A program made the position numbers and the translations under genes. A model generated the notes under the pieces. The model worked only from the letters and a program-made list of their open reading frames with translations. It was not told the origin of the DNA and ran no database searches. Positions 16,964 through 24,731 of a stretch of 64,000 bases of DNA are shown one piece after another; positions within the stretch are counted from its first letter, which is position 1, and the number at the start of each line of letters is the position of its first letter. This DNA is from Mesorhizobium sp. (GTDB lineage: Bacteria > Pseudomonadota > Alphaproteobacteria > Rhizobiales > Rhizobiaceae): assembly GCA_004963905.1 (NCBI GenBank), contig SUGL01000019.1, positions 1 through 64,000 on the forward strand. Reading direction: 5' to 3'.

Positions 16964-18538
16964 GTGAGCGAGTTCGACGCCATCTTTGTCGGGGCGGGCC
17001 ACAACAGTCTGGCCTGCGCGGCGCATCTGTCGCTCAAAGGCTGGAAAACCGCGGTTTTCGAGCGCAGCCAGGCGATCGGCGGCGCCGTCCGGACCGCCGA
17101 ATACACGCTTCCCGGTTTCCGTCACGATTTCGGCGCGATGAATCTGAGCCTGTTCGCCGGTTCGGCGTTCCACCGGAAATATGCAAATGAATTGAAAGAC
17201 CAGGGGCTGGAATTCGCGCCTGTGGCCGACTGTTTCGCCAGCACCTTCCCGGACGGCAAATGGTTCGGCGTCAGCAACGATCTCGAAAAGACCGCGTCGC
17301 GGATCGCCGCCTTTTCCGCCGCCGACGCCGCCACATGGCGCCGGCTGGTCGGCGCTTTTCCGGGCGAAGCAGAGCATCTGTTCCGACTGCTCGGATCGCC
17401 AATGAGCGCGCGGGCCCTGGCCGGCACGGCTTGGCACCTGTGGCGCAAGAAGGGTTTTGCCGGCGCGCTCGACACGGGCCGGCTGCTGCTGTCGTCACCG
17501 CGCGCGTGGCTGGAGGAAAATTTCGAGACGCCGCATGTCAGGACGACGCTCGCCGCCTGGGGCATGCATCTCGACTTCGCTCCGGATATCGCCGGTGGTG
17601 CGGTCTTCCCCTACCTGGAATCGATGGCCAATCAGAGTTTCGGCATGGTGCTCGGCAAGGGCGGCGCCGACACCATCATCCGCGCGCTCGCCGGCATGGT
17701 CAAAACGGCCGGCGGCAAGATCGTGGCCGGCGCAGAAGTGGCGGAGATCACGGTCGCCGGCGGCCGGGCGACCGGCGTGCGTCTGGCTTCCGGCGATTTC
17801 CATGCCGCGAGCAAGGCCGTCATTGCCGGCATCGCGCCGGGAGCGCTTCCGGGCAAGCTTCTGCCCAATGGCTCCGGCGACGCCGCCTTCGACGCGGCGA
17901 TGAAAAAGTTCCGCCATGCGCCGGGCACGATGATGATCCATCTGGCGCTGGACGATTTGCCGGACTGGAGCGCCGGCGCCGAGCTTCGCCGGTTCGCCTA
18001 TGTGCATCTGGCGCCTTCGCTCGACGCTATGTCGCGCACCTATCAGCAGGCGATCGCCGGCACGCTGCCCGACCGGCCCGTGCTCGTCGTCGGCCAGCCG
18101 ACCGCCGTCGATCCGTCACGGGCACCGTCAGGCAAGCATGTGCTGTGGGTGCAGGTGCGCATGCTGCCCGCCGAGATCCTCGGCGATGCCGCGGGCAAGA
18201 TAGCGCCCGGTTCCTGGGACGCGGTCAAGGACGCCTATGCCGAGCGCGTGCTCGACATCATCGAAAGCTACGCGCCGGGTTTGCGCAGCAAGATTCTTGG
18301 CCGCGCCATCTTCTCGCCGATCGATCTCGAGCGCGAGAACCCGAACCTCGTCGGCGGCGACCAGATCTGCGGCAGCCATCATCTGGCGCAGAATTTTCTC
18401 TTTCGTCCGGCGCGCGGCTTCGCGCGCTGGAACACGCCGGTCTCGAACCTCTACCTCACCGGCGCCGCGACCTGGCCGGGCGCCGGCACGGGAGCGGGTT
18501 CCGGCTACATGCTCGCCCAACAGCTCGGAGGAAACTAG
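16964..18538 (+). CDS. FAD-dependent oxidoreductase, phytoene-desaturase-like, paralogue 2
   Basis: A 524-residue flavoprotein of the same superfamily as the gene at 14174. It has the FAD site AIFVGAGHNSLACAAHLSL, VFERSQAIGGAVRT, and C-terminal GAATWPGAGTGAGSGYMLAQ. Both proteins share an NLVGGD segment followed by a conserved FxxRP stretch. The start is probably the GTG at 16964, directly after GGGGAGG; an upstream TTG at 16952 would place the ribosome binding site inside the gene. It is the first rightward gene, followed after about 110 bases by the transporter binding protein. Its role is probably oxidation of the imported compound. Confidence 0.85.
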   Translation: MSEFDAIFVGAGHNSLACAAHLSLKGWKTAVFERSQAIGGAVRTAEYTLPGFRHDFGAMNLSLFAGSAFHRKYANELKDQGLEFAPVADCFASTFPDGKWFGVSNDLEKTASRIAAFSAADAATWRRLVGAFPGEAEHLFRLLGSPMSARALAGTAWHLWRKKGFAGALDTGRLLLSSPRAWLEENFETPHVRTTLAAWGMHLDFAPDIAGGAVFPYLESMANQSFGMVLGKGGADTIIRALAGMVKTAGGKIVAGAEVAEITVAGGRATGVRLASGDFHAASKAVIAGIAPGALPGKLLPNGSGDAAFDAAMKKFRHAPGTMMIHLALDDLPDWSAGAELRRFAYVHLAPSLDAMSRTYQQAIAGTLPDRPVLVVGQPTAVDPSRAPSGKHVLWVQVRMLPAEILGDAAGKIAPGSWDAVKDAYAERVLDIIESYAPGLRSKILGRAIFSPIDLERENPNLVGGDQICGSHHLAQNFLFRPARGFARWNTPVSNLYLTGAATWPGAGTGAGSGYMLAQQLGGN

Positions 18539-18649
18539 CAGACGGGATTCCAGGATGGACAAGGCGCGGTTGCCCACCAAACCTGGCGAATGAAAAACAC
18601 CGCGCGGACAATGACAGTCAAAGATGGACAACCAACAAGGGGAACGACC

Positions 18650-20179
18650 ATGACCATCAACAGACGCGATTTGCTTGGATACGGCGCGGCGGCGATCGGC
18701 GCTGCCACGCTCGGCCTGCCGAGGGCAGCGAAGGCGGCGGACGAGCTCACGATCGCCTACAACGTCAACCTGCCCTCCTGGGACCCGACGACCGGACCTT
18801 CGGCGGTGAACCCGACCATCCAGGGGCTCTACCAGTCGGTGTTCGACCAGTTCATTCCGCAAAAGCCGGACCTTTCCTTCACGCCCGGCCTGCTCACCGA
18901 ATGGGGCTGGAACGACGACCGCACCAAGGTGATGATGACGGTGCGCGAGGGTGTGAAGTGGCATGACGGCTCGCCCTTCACACCGGAAGACGTCGTGTGG
19001 TCGCTGCAGCGCGCCGGCGACGAGAAGACCGGCAATCCGATCCAGTTCGTCTGGAAGAACGTCAACAACTTCAAGATCGACGGCAACAAGATCACCGGCG
19101 ACGTGGTGCAGTTCGACCCGGTCTATTTCAAATGGATGTCGTTCCTGACCGGCTACATCATGCCGAAGGCCTATTACGAGAAGGTCGGCGCCGAGGGCTT
19201 CGAGAAGGCGCCGATCGGCACCGGGCCCTATATGGTCGACAAGTTCGAGCGCAACGCCTTCCTGCGGCTCAAGGCCAATCCGAACTACTGGGGCAACAAG
19301 CCGGCCTTTGAGAATGTGACGATCAAGTTCGTCACCGACGCGGCGAGCCGGGTCGCTGAGGTCGAGTCCGGTTCCTCCCAGGTGACGCTCGAAATCCCTT
19401 ACGAGGAATATGACCGGCTGATCGCCAAGGACGGGCTCGCCGGCTCGATCAAGAACGTCTCCGACATCGGCATGATCTTCTTCAACGACATCGAGGCGAT
19501 GCTGGACAAGAACGTCCGCCAGGCCGCGGTGATGGCGGTGGACAAGGAGCTCTTGGTCAAGCGGCTGCTGCGCGGCTACGGTCAGCCGATCGCGACGCTG
19601 GAGACGCCGGAATACACGGCCTTCGATCCATCGATCAAAGTCGAGCACAATCCGGAAAAGGCCAAGGAGCTGCTCGCCGCTTCCGGCTATTCGCCGAAGA
19701 AGCCGGTCAAGTTCACGATACAGACGACCAAGGGCTTCAAGCCCAAGGACTACGAGATGATCCAGGCGATCGTCGGTATGTGGCGCAAGGTGGGCATCGA
19801 GGCCAAGATCGAGGTCTACGAGATCGCCAAGCATTACGAGCTGCGCGCCGCCGACAAGCTGGCGCCGGCCGCGTTCTACAATTGGGGCAACGCCATCGGC
19901 GACCCGACCACCTCGACCGGTTTCGCCATGTATGGCCCGAGCCCGCATTCGGTGTGGGACAGCCAGGACCTGATCGACATGATCAACCCGCTGTGGGGCG
20001 AGAAGGACGAGGCCAAGCGCATCGCCGGCTGGAAGGCGGTCGACAAATACATCGCCGAGCAGGCCTATGTGCTACCGCTGATCCAGTATGCGCAGCCGAT
20101 CGTGCACTCGAAGAAGGTCAATGTCGTGCAGCATGTCTCCGGCGCGCTGCTGCCGGCGCTGGTGACCCCGGCTGCCTGA
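18650..20179 (+). CDS. Peptide/opine-type ABC transporter substrate-binding protein (Tat-exported)
   Basis: A 509-residue family-5 (DppA/OppA-like) solute-binding protein. It starts with a twin-arginine signal (NRRDLLGYG, Arg5-Arg6, cleavage after AAKA), and the family pattern LTEWGWNDDRTKVMMTVREG and GTGPYMVDKFERN is clear. It captures the substrate in the periplasm for the permeases and ATPases that follow. AGGGGAACG precedes the ATG chosen; an earlier in-frame ATG at 18590 would hide the Tat signal. Family-5 proteins bind peptides but also aromatic and opine-like compounds, and this context suggests the latter. Confidence 0.92.
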   Translation: MTINRRDLLGYGAAAIGAATLGLPRAAKAADELTIAYNVNLPSWDPTTGPSAVNPTIQGLYQSVFDQFIPQKPDLSFTPGLLTEWGWNDDRTKVMMTVREGVKWHDGSPFTPEDVVWSLQRAGDEKTGNPIQFVWKNVNNFKIDGNKITGDVVQFDPVYFKWMSFLTGYIMPKAYYEKVGAEGFEKAPIGTGPYMVDKFERNAFLRLKANPNYWGNKPAFENVTIKFVTDAASRVAEVESGSSQVTLEIPYEEYDRLIAKDGLAGSIKNVSDIGMIFFNDIEAMLDKNVRQAAVMAVDKELLVKRLLRGYGQPIATLETPEYTAFDPSIKVEHNPEKAKELLAASGYSPKKPVKFTIQTTKGFKPKDYEMIQAIVGMWRKVGIEAKIEVYEIAKHYELRAADKLAPAAFYNWGNAIGDPTTSTGFAMYGPSPHSVWDSQDLIDMINPLWGEKDEAKRIAGWKAVDKYIAEQAYVLPLIQYAQPIVHSKKVNVVQHVSGALLPALVTPAA

Positions 20180-20223
20180 TCGAGATGAGGAGGCGCGGTA
20201 GCGTGTCTCCTTCAACGACGCAG

Positions 20224-20343
20224 CCCCCTCATCCGGCCCTTCGGGCCACCTTCTCCCCGAGGGGAGAAGAGGTCGCCGACGGCTGAGCCAGCCTCTTCTC
20301 CCCACCGGGGAGAAGGTGGCCGCGAAGCGGCCGGATGAGGGGG
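20224..20343. repeat. Intergenic inverted-repeat element C (RIME-like) inside the ABC operon
   Basis: The ends ccccctcatccgg and ccggatgaggggg (20331-20343) pair, with inner pairs around ccaccttctcccc and ggggagaaggtgg. It sits between the binding-protein gene and the first permease gene, so it is transcribed and can fold into a long structure. This may reduce permease expression relative to the binding protein. Confidence 0.85.
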
Positions 20344-20368
20344 AGTTCGTTAGAGTGATTACGCACGC

Positions 20369-21376
20369 ATGCTGCTGCAGAGATTCCTCGTTCGTCTGGT
20401 GACGATGCTGGTCACGCTGTTCGGCGTCGCCATCGTCGTCTTCGTCGTCATCCGCGTCGCGCCCGGCGATCCGATCGCCATGATGCTGCCGCCCGGCGCG
20501 AGCGATGAGGATATCGCACGGCTGCGCGCGCTCTATGGGCTGGACAAGAGCATCGTGCAGCAATTCTTCATCTGGCTCGCGGGCGTGCTGCATGGCGATT
20601 TCGGCACATCGATCTCGCTGCGCCAGGACGTGCTGGGGCTGGTGTTCAACCGGCTGCCGGCGACGCTGGAGCTTGCAACCGTCGCGCTGCTGATGGCGGT
20701 CGCGATCGGCGTCAGCGCGGCGATCCTCGGCGCCCGCTCGCGCGGCACCGCGGTCGAGGCCGGCATCGATATCGCCAGCGGCGCGACGCTCTCCATCCCC
20801 GACTTTCTCTGGGGCCTGGTGCTGATCCTCTTGTTCGGCGTGCTGGTGCCTGTGTTCGACATTTCCGGCCGGGTGTCGCCGCAGCTCGATCTGCCTTTCG
20901 TCACCCAGTTTTACCTTGTCGAGAGCTTGCTTCGACTCCGCTTCGATCTCACCTGGGATCTGCTCAAGCACATGCTGATGCCGGCCGTGGCCTTGGCGCT
21001 GCCGCTGGCGGCGATCATCGCGCAGCTCCTGAAACAGTCGCTGAAGGAGGTGCTCGACCTCGACTATGTCGTGCTGGCGCGGGTGAAGGGTTTTTCCGAA
21101 ACGCAGGTCATCCTGCGCGAGGCGCTGAAGAACGCGGCGCTGCCGACGCTGACGCTGGTCGGCGTCCAATTCACCTTCCTGATCGGCGGCACCGTCATCG
21201 TCGAGCGGCTGTTCTCCTATGAGGGCCTCGGCAACATGGCGATCGATGCCGTCATCAACCGCGACCTGCCACTGATCCAGGGCATCGTCTTGGTCTTCGC
21301 CCTGCTCTTCGTGCTGATCAACCTGGCCGTCGACATGATGTATGCGCTGCTCAATCCGAGACTGCGCCATGGATGA
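20369..21376 (+). CDS. ABC transporter permease, DppB/OppB type
   Basis: A 335-residue inner-membrane permease with an N-terminal span, the family start RVAPGDPIAMMLPPGAS, and about six membrane helices. The EAA-loop region is ARVKGFSETQVILREALKNA, where the ATPase docks. It is followed by GGTVIVERLFSYEGLG, the family signature of DppB-type proteins. It forms the channel with the next gene, whose ATG lies 8 bases before this stop. Confidence 0.93.
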   Translation: MLLQRFLVRLVTMLVTLFGVAIVVFVVIRVAPGDPIAMMLPPGASDEDIARLRALYGLDKSIVQQFFIWLAGVLHGDFGTSISLRQDVLGLVFNRLPATLELATVALLMAVAIGVSAAILGARSRGTAVEAGIDIASGATLSIPDFLWGLVLILLFGVLVPVFDISGRVSPQLDLPFVTQFYLVESLLRLRFDLTWDLLKHMLMPAVALALPLAAIIAQLLKQSLKEVLDLDYVVLARVKGFSETQVILREALKNAALPTLTLVGVQFTFLIGGTVIVERLFSYEGLGNMAIDAVINRDLPLIQGIVLVFALLFVLINLAVDMMYALLNPRLRHG

Positions 21377-22217
21377 GGCGCGCATCTCGCGACGCGGGCT
21401 GAGTCCAAGGCTGTGGCTGGCCGGCGGCTGGCTGCTCCTTGCGCTGCTTGCGGCCATCCTCGCGCCGCTGATCGCGCCGCAGGACCCGCTGGCGCAGGAC
21501 CTGATGCTGGAGCGCCTGCCTCCCTTCTGGCTCGACGGCGCCGAGCCCGGCTATTGGCTGGGCACCGACAGCCTCGGCCGGGATCTGTTGTCGCGGCTGA
21601 TCTTCGGCGGCCGCATCGCCTTCATCGTCGCCTTTGCCGCGGCGTCCGCGGCCTGCATCGTCGGCTCGGCGCTCGGGCTGATCGCGGGCTATTTCGGCGG
21701 CTGGGCCGACCGCATCATCTCGCGCGTCGTCGATGTCTGGATGGCGTTCCCGCCTGTACTGTTCGCGATCCTGCTGGTCGCGGTGCTGGGCACTGGCTTG
21801 AGCTCCGTCATCATAGCCATTGCCGTCATCGATTGGACGCGCTTCTGCCGGGTGATCCGCGCCGAGGCGATGAGCCAGGCGCGCATGGACTATGTCGAAA
21901 GCGCGCGCATCGCCGGCTATGGCCGTGTCGGCATCATGCTGCGCGAGGTGCTGCCCAATGTGCTGCCTTCCGTGGTCGCGTTGCTGTCGCTGGAGATGGG
22001 CATCGCCGTCATCGTGGAGGCGATCCTCTCCTTCGTCAATCTGTCGATCTCCACCGACGATCCGACCTGGGGCGGCATCATTGCGGAAGGACGGCTGTCG
22101 ATCCACCAGGCCTGGTGGGTGCTGGTGTTTCCGCTGGTCACGCTGATCCTCACCGTGCTTTCCTTCAGCCAGTTCGGCGAGGGCTTGAAGGCGCGCTTCG
22201 ATCCGGTGCTGCGATGA
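21369..22217 (+). CDS. ABC transporter permease, DppC/OppC type
   Basis: A 282-residue permease with the DppC-type segment WLGTDSLGRDLLSRLIFGGR near residue 55 and the EAA-loop SARIAGYGRVGIMLREVLPN. Five to six hydrophobic helices are visible. It pairs with the DppB-type permease. The start overlaps the preceding gene by 8 bases and the stop overlaps the next start by ATGA. Confidence 0.93.
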   Translation: MDEARISRRGLSPRLWLAGGWLLLALLAAILAPLIAPQDPLAQDLMLERLPPFWLDGAEPGYWLGTDSLGRDLLSRLIFGGRIAFIVAFAAASAACIVGSALGLIAGYFGGWADRIISRVVDVWMAFPPVLFAILLVAVLGTGLSSVIIAIAVIDWTRFCRVIRAEAMSQARMDYVESARIAGYGRVGIMLREVLPNVLPSVVALLSLEMGIAVIVEAILSFVNLSISTDDPTWGGIIAEGRLSIHQAWWVLVFPLVTLILTVLSFSQFGEGLKARFDPVLR

Positions 22218-23092
22218 GCGCGTGCCTCGATATTCGCTCGCTCAGCGCCGTGCTTCCGAACGGCCAGCGCGTGCTGCGCTCGGTGTCGCTCACCGTCCAG
22301 CCGGGAGAGGTTCGCGCGCTGGTCGGCGAGAGCGGCGCCGGCAAGACGATGATCGGCAAGGCGGTGCTGGGTGTGTTGCCGAAAAGCGTGCACATCGTCG
22401 AAGGCGAGATGCTGATCGAGGGCGAGGATCTCGGCCGGCTCGATGCGAAGGCACGACGGGCCCTGATCGGCGCGCGCACGGCGCTGATCCCGCAGGATCC
22501 GCTCACCGCGCTCAACCCGTCGCGCCGCATCGGCCCGCAGATGACGGACCGGTTGGTGCGCATCCTCGGCTGGAGCGGCGAGAGGGCGGACAAGCGCATC
22601 CGCCAGCTGCTCGACGAGGTGCAGATCCGCGATCCCGAGCGCGTGCAGAAAAGCTATCCGCATGAATTGTCCGGCGGCATGCGCCAGCGCGTGCTGATCG
22701 CGGCGGCTTTCGCGGCGGAGCCGAGGCTCATCGTTGCAGACGAGCCTACGACAGCGCTGGACGTGACGGTGCAGAAACAGATCCTCCGGCTGATCGCGCA
22801 ACTGCAGCGCGATCACGGCACGGCGATCCTGTTCGTCACGCACGATCTCGGCGTCGTCGCCAAGATCAGTCAGAAAGTGTCGGTGCTCTATGCCGGCAAG
22901 GTCGTGGAGGAGGCCGAGACAGCCGAACTCTTCGCATCGCCGCAGCACGCTTACACGCGGGCGCTGATTGCGGCGACGCCGCAGTACACCGATCCCTATG
23001 CGTCGCTGAAGCCAGTGGACGAGACCGTGCTTGCCGGGCTCACTGCCGAGATCGCGACGGCCGACAAGGCGTGGAGGCCGGGCCATGGCTGA
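22214..23092 (+). CDS. ABC transporter ATP-binding protein, DppD/OppD type
   Basis: A 292-residue ATPase with Walker [10 protein letters not shown], signature [10 protein letters not shown] and Walker [13 protein letters not shown], and the H-loop VTHDLGVVA. The C-terminal oligopeptide-transporter extension ([27 protein letters not shown]) is present. It powers the importer with the following ATPase. Translation is coupled at both ends (ATGA overlap upstream, 8-base overlap downstream). Confidence 0.94.
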   Translation: MSACLDIRSLSAVLPNGQRVLRSVSLTVQPGEVRALVGESGAGKTMIGKAVLGVLPKSVHIVEGEMLIEGEDLGRLDAKARRALIGARTALIPQDPLTALNPSRRIGPQMTDRLVRILGWSGERADKRIRQLLDEVQIRDPERVQKSYPHELSGGMRQRVLIAAAFAAEPRLIVADEPTTALDVTVQKQILRLIAQLQRDHGTAILFVTHDLGVVAKISQKVSVLYAGKVVEEAETAELFASPQHAYTRALIAATPQYTDPYASLKPVDETVLAGLTAEIATADKAWRPGHG

Positions 23093-23915
23093 GCCGCTGT
23101 TTTCCGTGCGCGGGCTGAAGGTGGCGCTGCCCGACATGACGCGCAAGCCGCTGATCGGCCGCGCGCCGCTGGCCGAGATCCTCAAGGGGTTGGACTTCGA
23201 CCTGCCCAAGGGATCGGTAACCGGCATCGTTGGCGAGTCCGGCTCGGGCAAGTCGACGCTCGGTCGCGCGCTGGTGCGGCTGACCGAGCCAAGCGCGGGG
23301 GCCATCAACTTCGAAGGACGCGACATCAGCCATCTTTCGGAAGCCGAGCTCCGGCCGCTTCGCCGCGACCTGCAGATGATTTTTCAGGACCCGATGTCGT
23401 CGCTCAATCCGCGGCACACGATCTTCAACATCATCGCAGCCCCCTTGCGGCAGAACGGCCTCGGCGACCGGCTGAAGGAACGCGTCGCGGAAGCCTTGCA
23501 GCGCGTCGGCCTGCCGCAGAATTTCGCCGGCCGCTACCGCCACGAGCTGTCCGGCGGCCAGCGCCAGCGCGTCGGCATCGCGCGGGCGCTGGCGCTGTCG
23601 CCGAAATTCGTGCTGGCCGACGAGATCGTCTCCGGCCTCGACGTCTCGACGCAGGCGCAGATCCTGACGCTGCTGGAGAAACTCGCGGCCGACATGGGAC
23701 TGACGGTCGCCTTCATCAGCCACGATCTGTCGGTGATCAGGCGGCTCTGCCAGCAGGTGATCGTCATGCGCGAGGGCAGGATCGTGGAATCCAGCGCCAC
23801 CGACGCGCTGTTCGAGAATCCGAGAGAGATCTACACGCGCGACCTGCTCGCCGCCATTCCGCTGCCTGAGATCGACGCGGACTGGCTGCGGCCGCCTGCC
23901 AAGGCGCCTGTGTGA
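23085..23915 (+). CDS. ABC transporter ATP-binding protein, DppF/OppF type
   Basis: A 276-residue ATPase with Walker [10 protein letters not shown], signature ELSGGQRQRVGIARAL and H-loop ISHDLSVIR. The Walker B end reads FVLADEIVSGLD rather than the usual DEPTSALD; the catalytic Glu is kept, but the Pro-Thr pair is changed. It completes a full five-gene importer (binding protein, two permeases, two ATPases). Confidence 0.93.
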   Translation: MAEPLFSVRGLKVALPDMTRKPLIGRAPLAEILKGLDFDLPKGSVTGIVGESGSGKSTLGRALVRLTEPSAGAINFEGRDISHLSEAELRPLRRDLQMIFQDPMSSLNPRHTIFNIIAAPLRQNGLGDRLKERVAEALQRVGLPQNFAGRYRHELSGGQRQRVGIARALALSPKFVLADEIVSGLDVSTQAQILTLLEKLAADMGLTVAFISHDLSVIRRLCQQVIVMREGRIVESSATDALFENPREIYTRDLLAAIPLPEIDADWLRPPAKAPV

Positions 23916-23996
23916 GGAGAGCTTGACTACCCGCACGCCGAATAGCGGGCCTCGGATGTGCAAGGGAGCAAAGTCAGCCCGCCAATGGAGGGTGAC

Positions 23997-24596
23997 ATGA
24001 ACTACGCAACCTGCGGCACGATGCTTGCCGCGATCCTGCTCGGCGCAATGGGAGCGGCCTCGGCCGACACGATCCCCGGCATGCGCGGGCACGATCATAC
24101 CGGCATCACCGTGCCCGACATGAAGCAGGCCGTCGACTTCTTCATCAACGTCGTCGGCTGCAAGAAGGCGATGTCGTTCGGTCCGTTCGCCGACGACAAA
24201 GGCACCTTCATGCAGGACCTGCTCGGTGTCGATCCGAAGGCGGTGATCGAGGAGATCACCATGGTCCGCTGCGGCACGGGATCGAACATCGAGTTGTTCA
24301 AATATACCGCACCCGACCAGAAGAACCTGCAGCCGAAGAACAGCGATATCGGCGGCTTCCACATCGCCTTCTATGTCGACGACGTCGCCGCGGCGAAAAC
24401 CTACCTCGACGCCAAGGGCGTGAAGACCCGGCTGGGGCCGCTGCCGGTCAAGGAAGGGCCGGCGGCCGGCCAAACCATCCTCTATTTCCAGGCGCCCTGG
24501 GGCTTGCAGCTCGAAGCGATCAGCTACCCGCAAGGCATGGCCTACGAGAAGGGCGCGGAGACGGTGCTGTGGAGCCCGAAGGATCCGACCAAGTGA
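23997..24596 (+). CDS. Exported VOC (glyoxalase-fold) protein
   Basis: A 199-residue protein with a Sec-type signal (about 1-23, ending GAASA) followed by one vicinal-oxygen-chelate domain: GHDHTGITVPDMKQAVDFF near the start, then GFHIAFYVDDV and a C-terminal LYFQAPWGLQLEAISYP containing the last metal-ligand Glu. His and Glu positions fit a metal site. GGAGGG before the ATG at 23997 is strong; a further ATG at 23985 would lack it. It is last in the transporter transcript, 81 bases after the ATPase. Being periplasmic, it may bind or convert the substrate before uptake (inference). Confidence 0.82.
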   Translation: MNYATCGTMLAAILLGAMGAASADTIPGMRGHDHTGITVPDMKQAVDFFINVVGCKKAMSFGPFADDKGTFMQDLLGVDPKAVIEEITMVRCGTGSNIELFKYTAPDQKNLQPKNSDIGGFHIAFYVDDVAAAKTYLDAKGVKTRLGPLPVKEGPAAGQTILYFQAPWGLQLEAISYPQGMAYEKGAETVLWSPKDPTK

Positions 24597-24615
24597 GCGG
24601 ATCCACCCAGAGCGT

Positions 24616-24662
24616 CGAGCAATTGTTCAATTATGAAACTTCAAGCTTGAAATAATTGCTCG
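24616..24662. promoter_or_regulatory. Nested palindrome before the aryl-CoA operon
   Basis: CGAGCAATT (24616-24624) and AATTGCTCG (24654-24662) form a 9-bp outer inverted repeat; inside are TTCAAGCTTGAA (24640-24651), a perfect 12-bp palindrome, and TTCA-ATTA-TGAA. The region is AT-rich and sits about 70 bases before the monooxygenase start. It is a likely operator for the MarR regulator encoded in this operon. Confidence 0.6.
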
Positions 24663-24731
24663 CTGGCGCGATACTGAACATTGGGATCGCCGGCCTCGCC
24701 GGCGACTCCTGTGAAGAGGAGATCGCAAGAC

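Noticed and set aside
14174..18538. Carotenoid biosynthesis genes, from phytoene-desaturase-like similarity
   Set aside because: No crtB, crtE or other carotenoid gene; neighbours are aromatic-catabolism types.
18128..19948. A 606-codon minus-strand frame across the flavoprotein and binding-protein genes
   Set aside because: Spans two clear genes on the opposite strand; no family match and no ribosome binding site.
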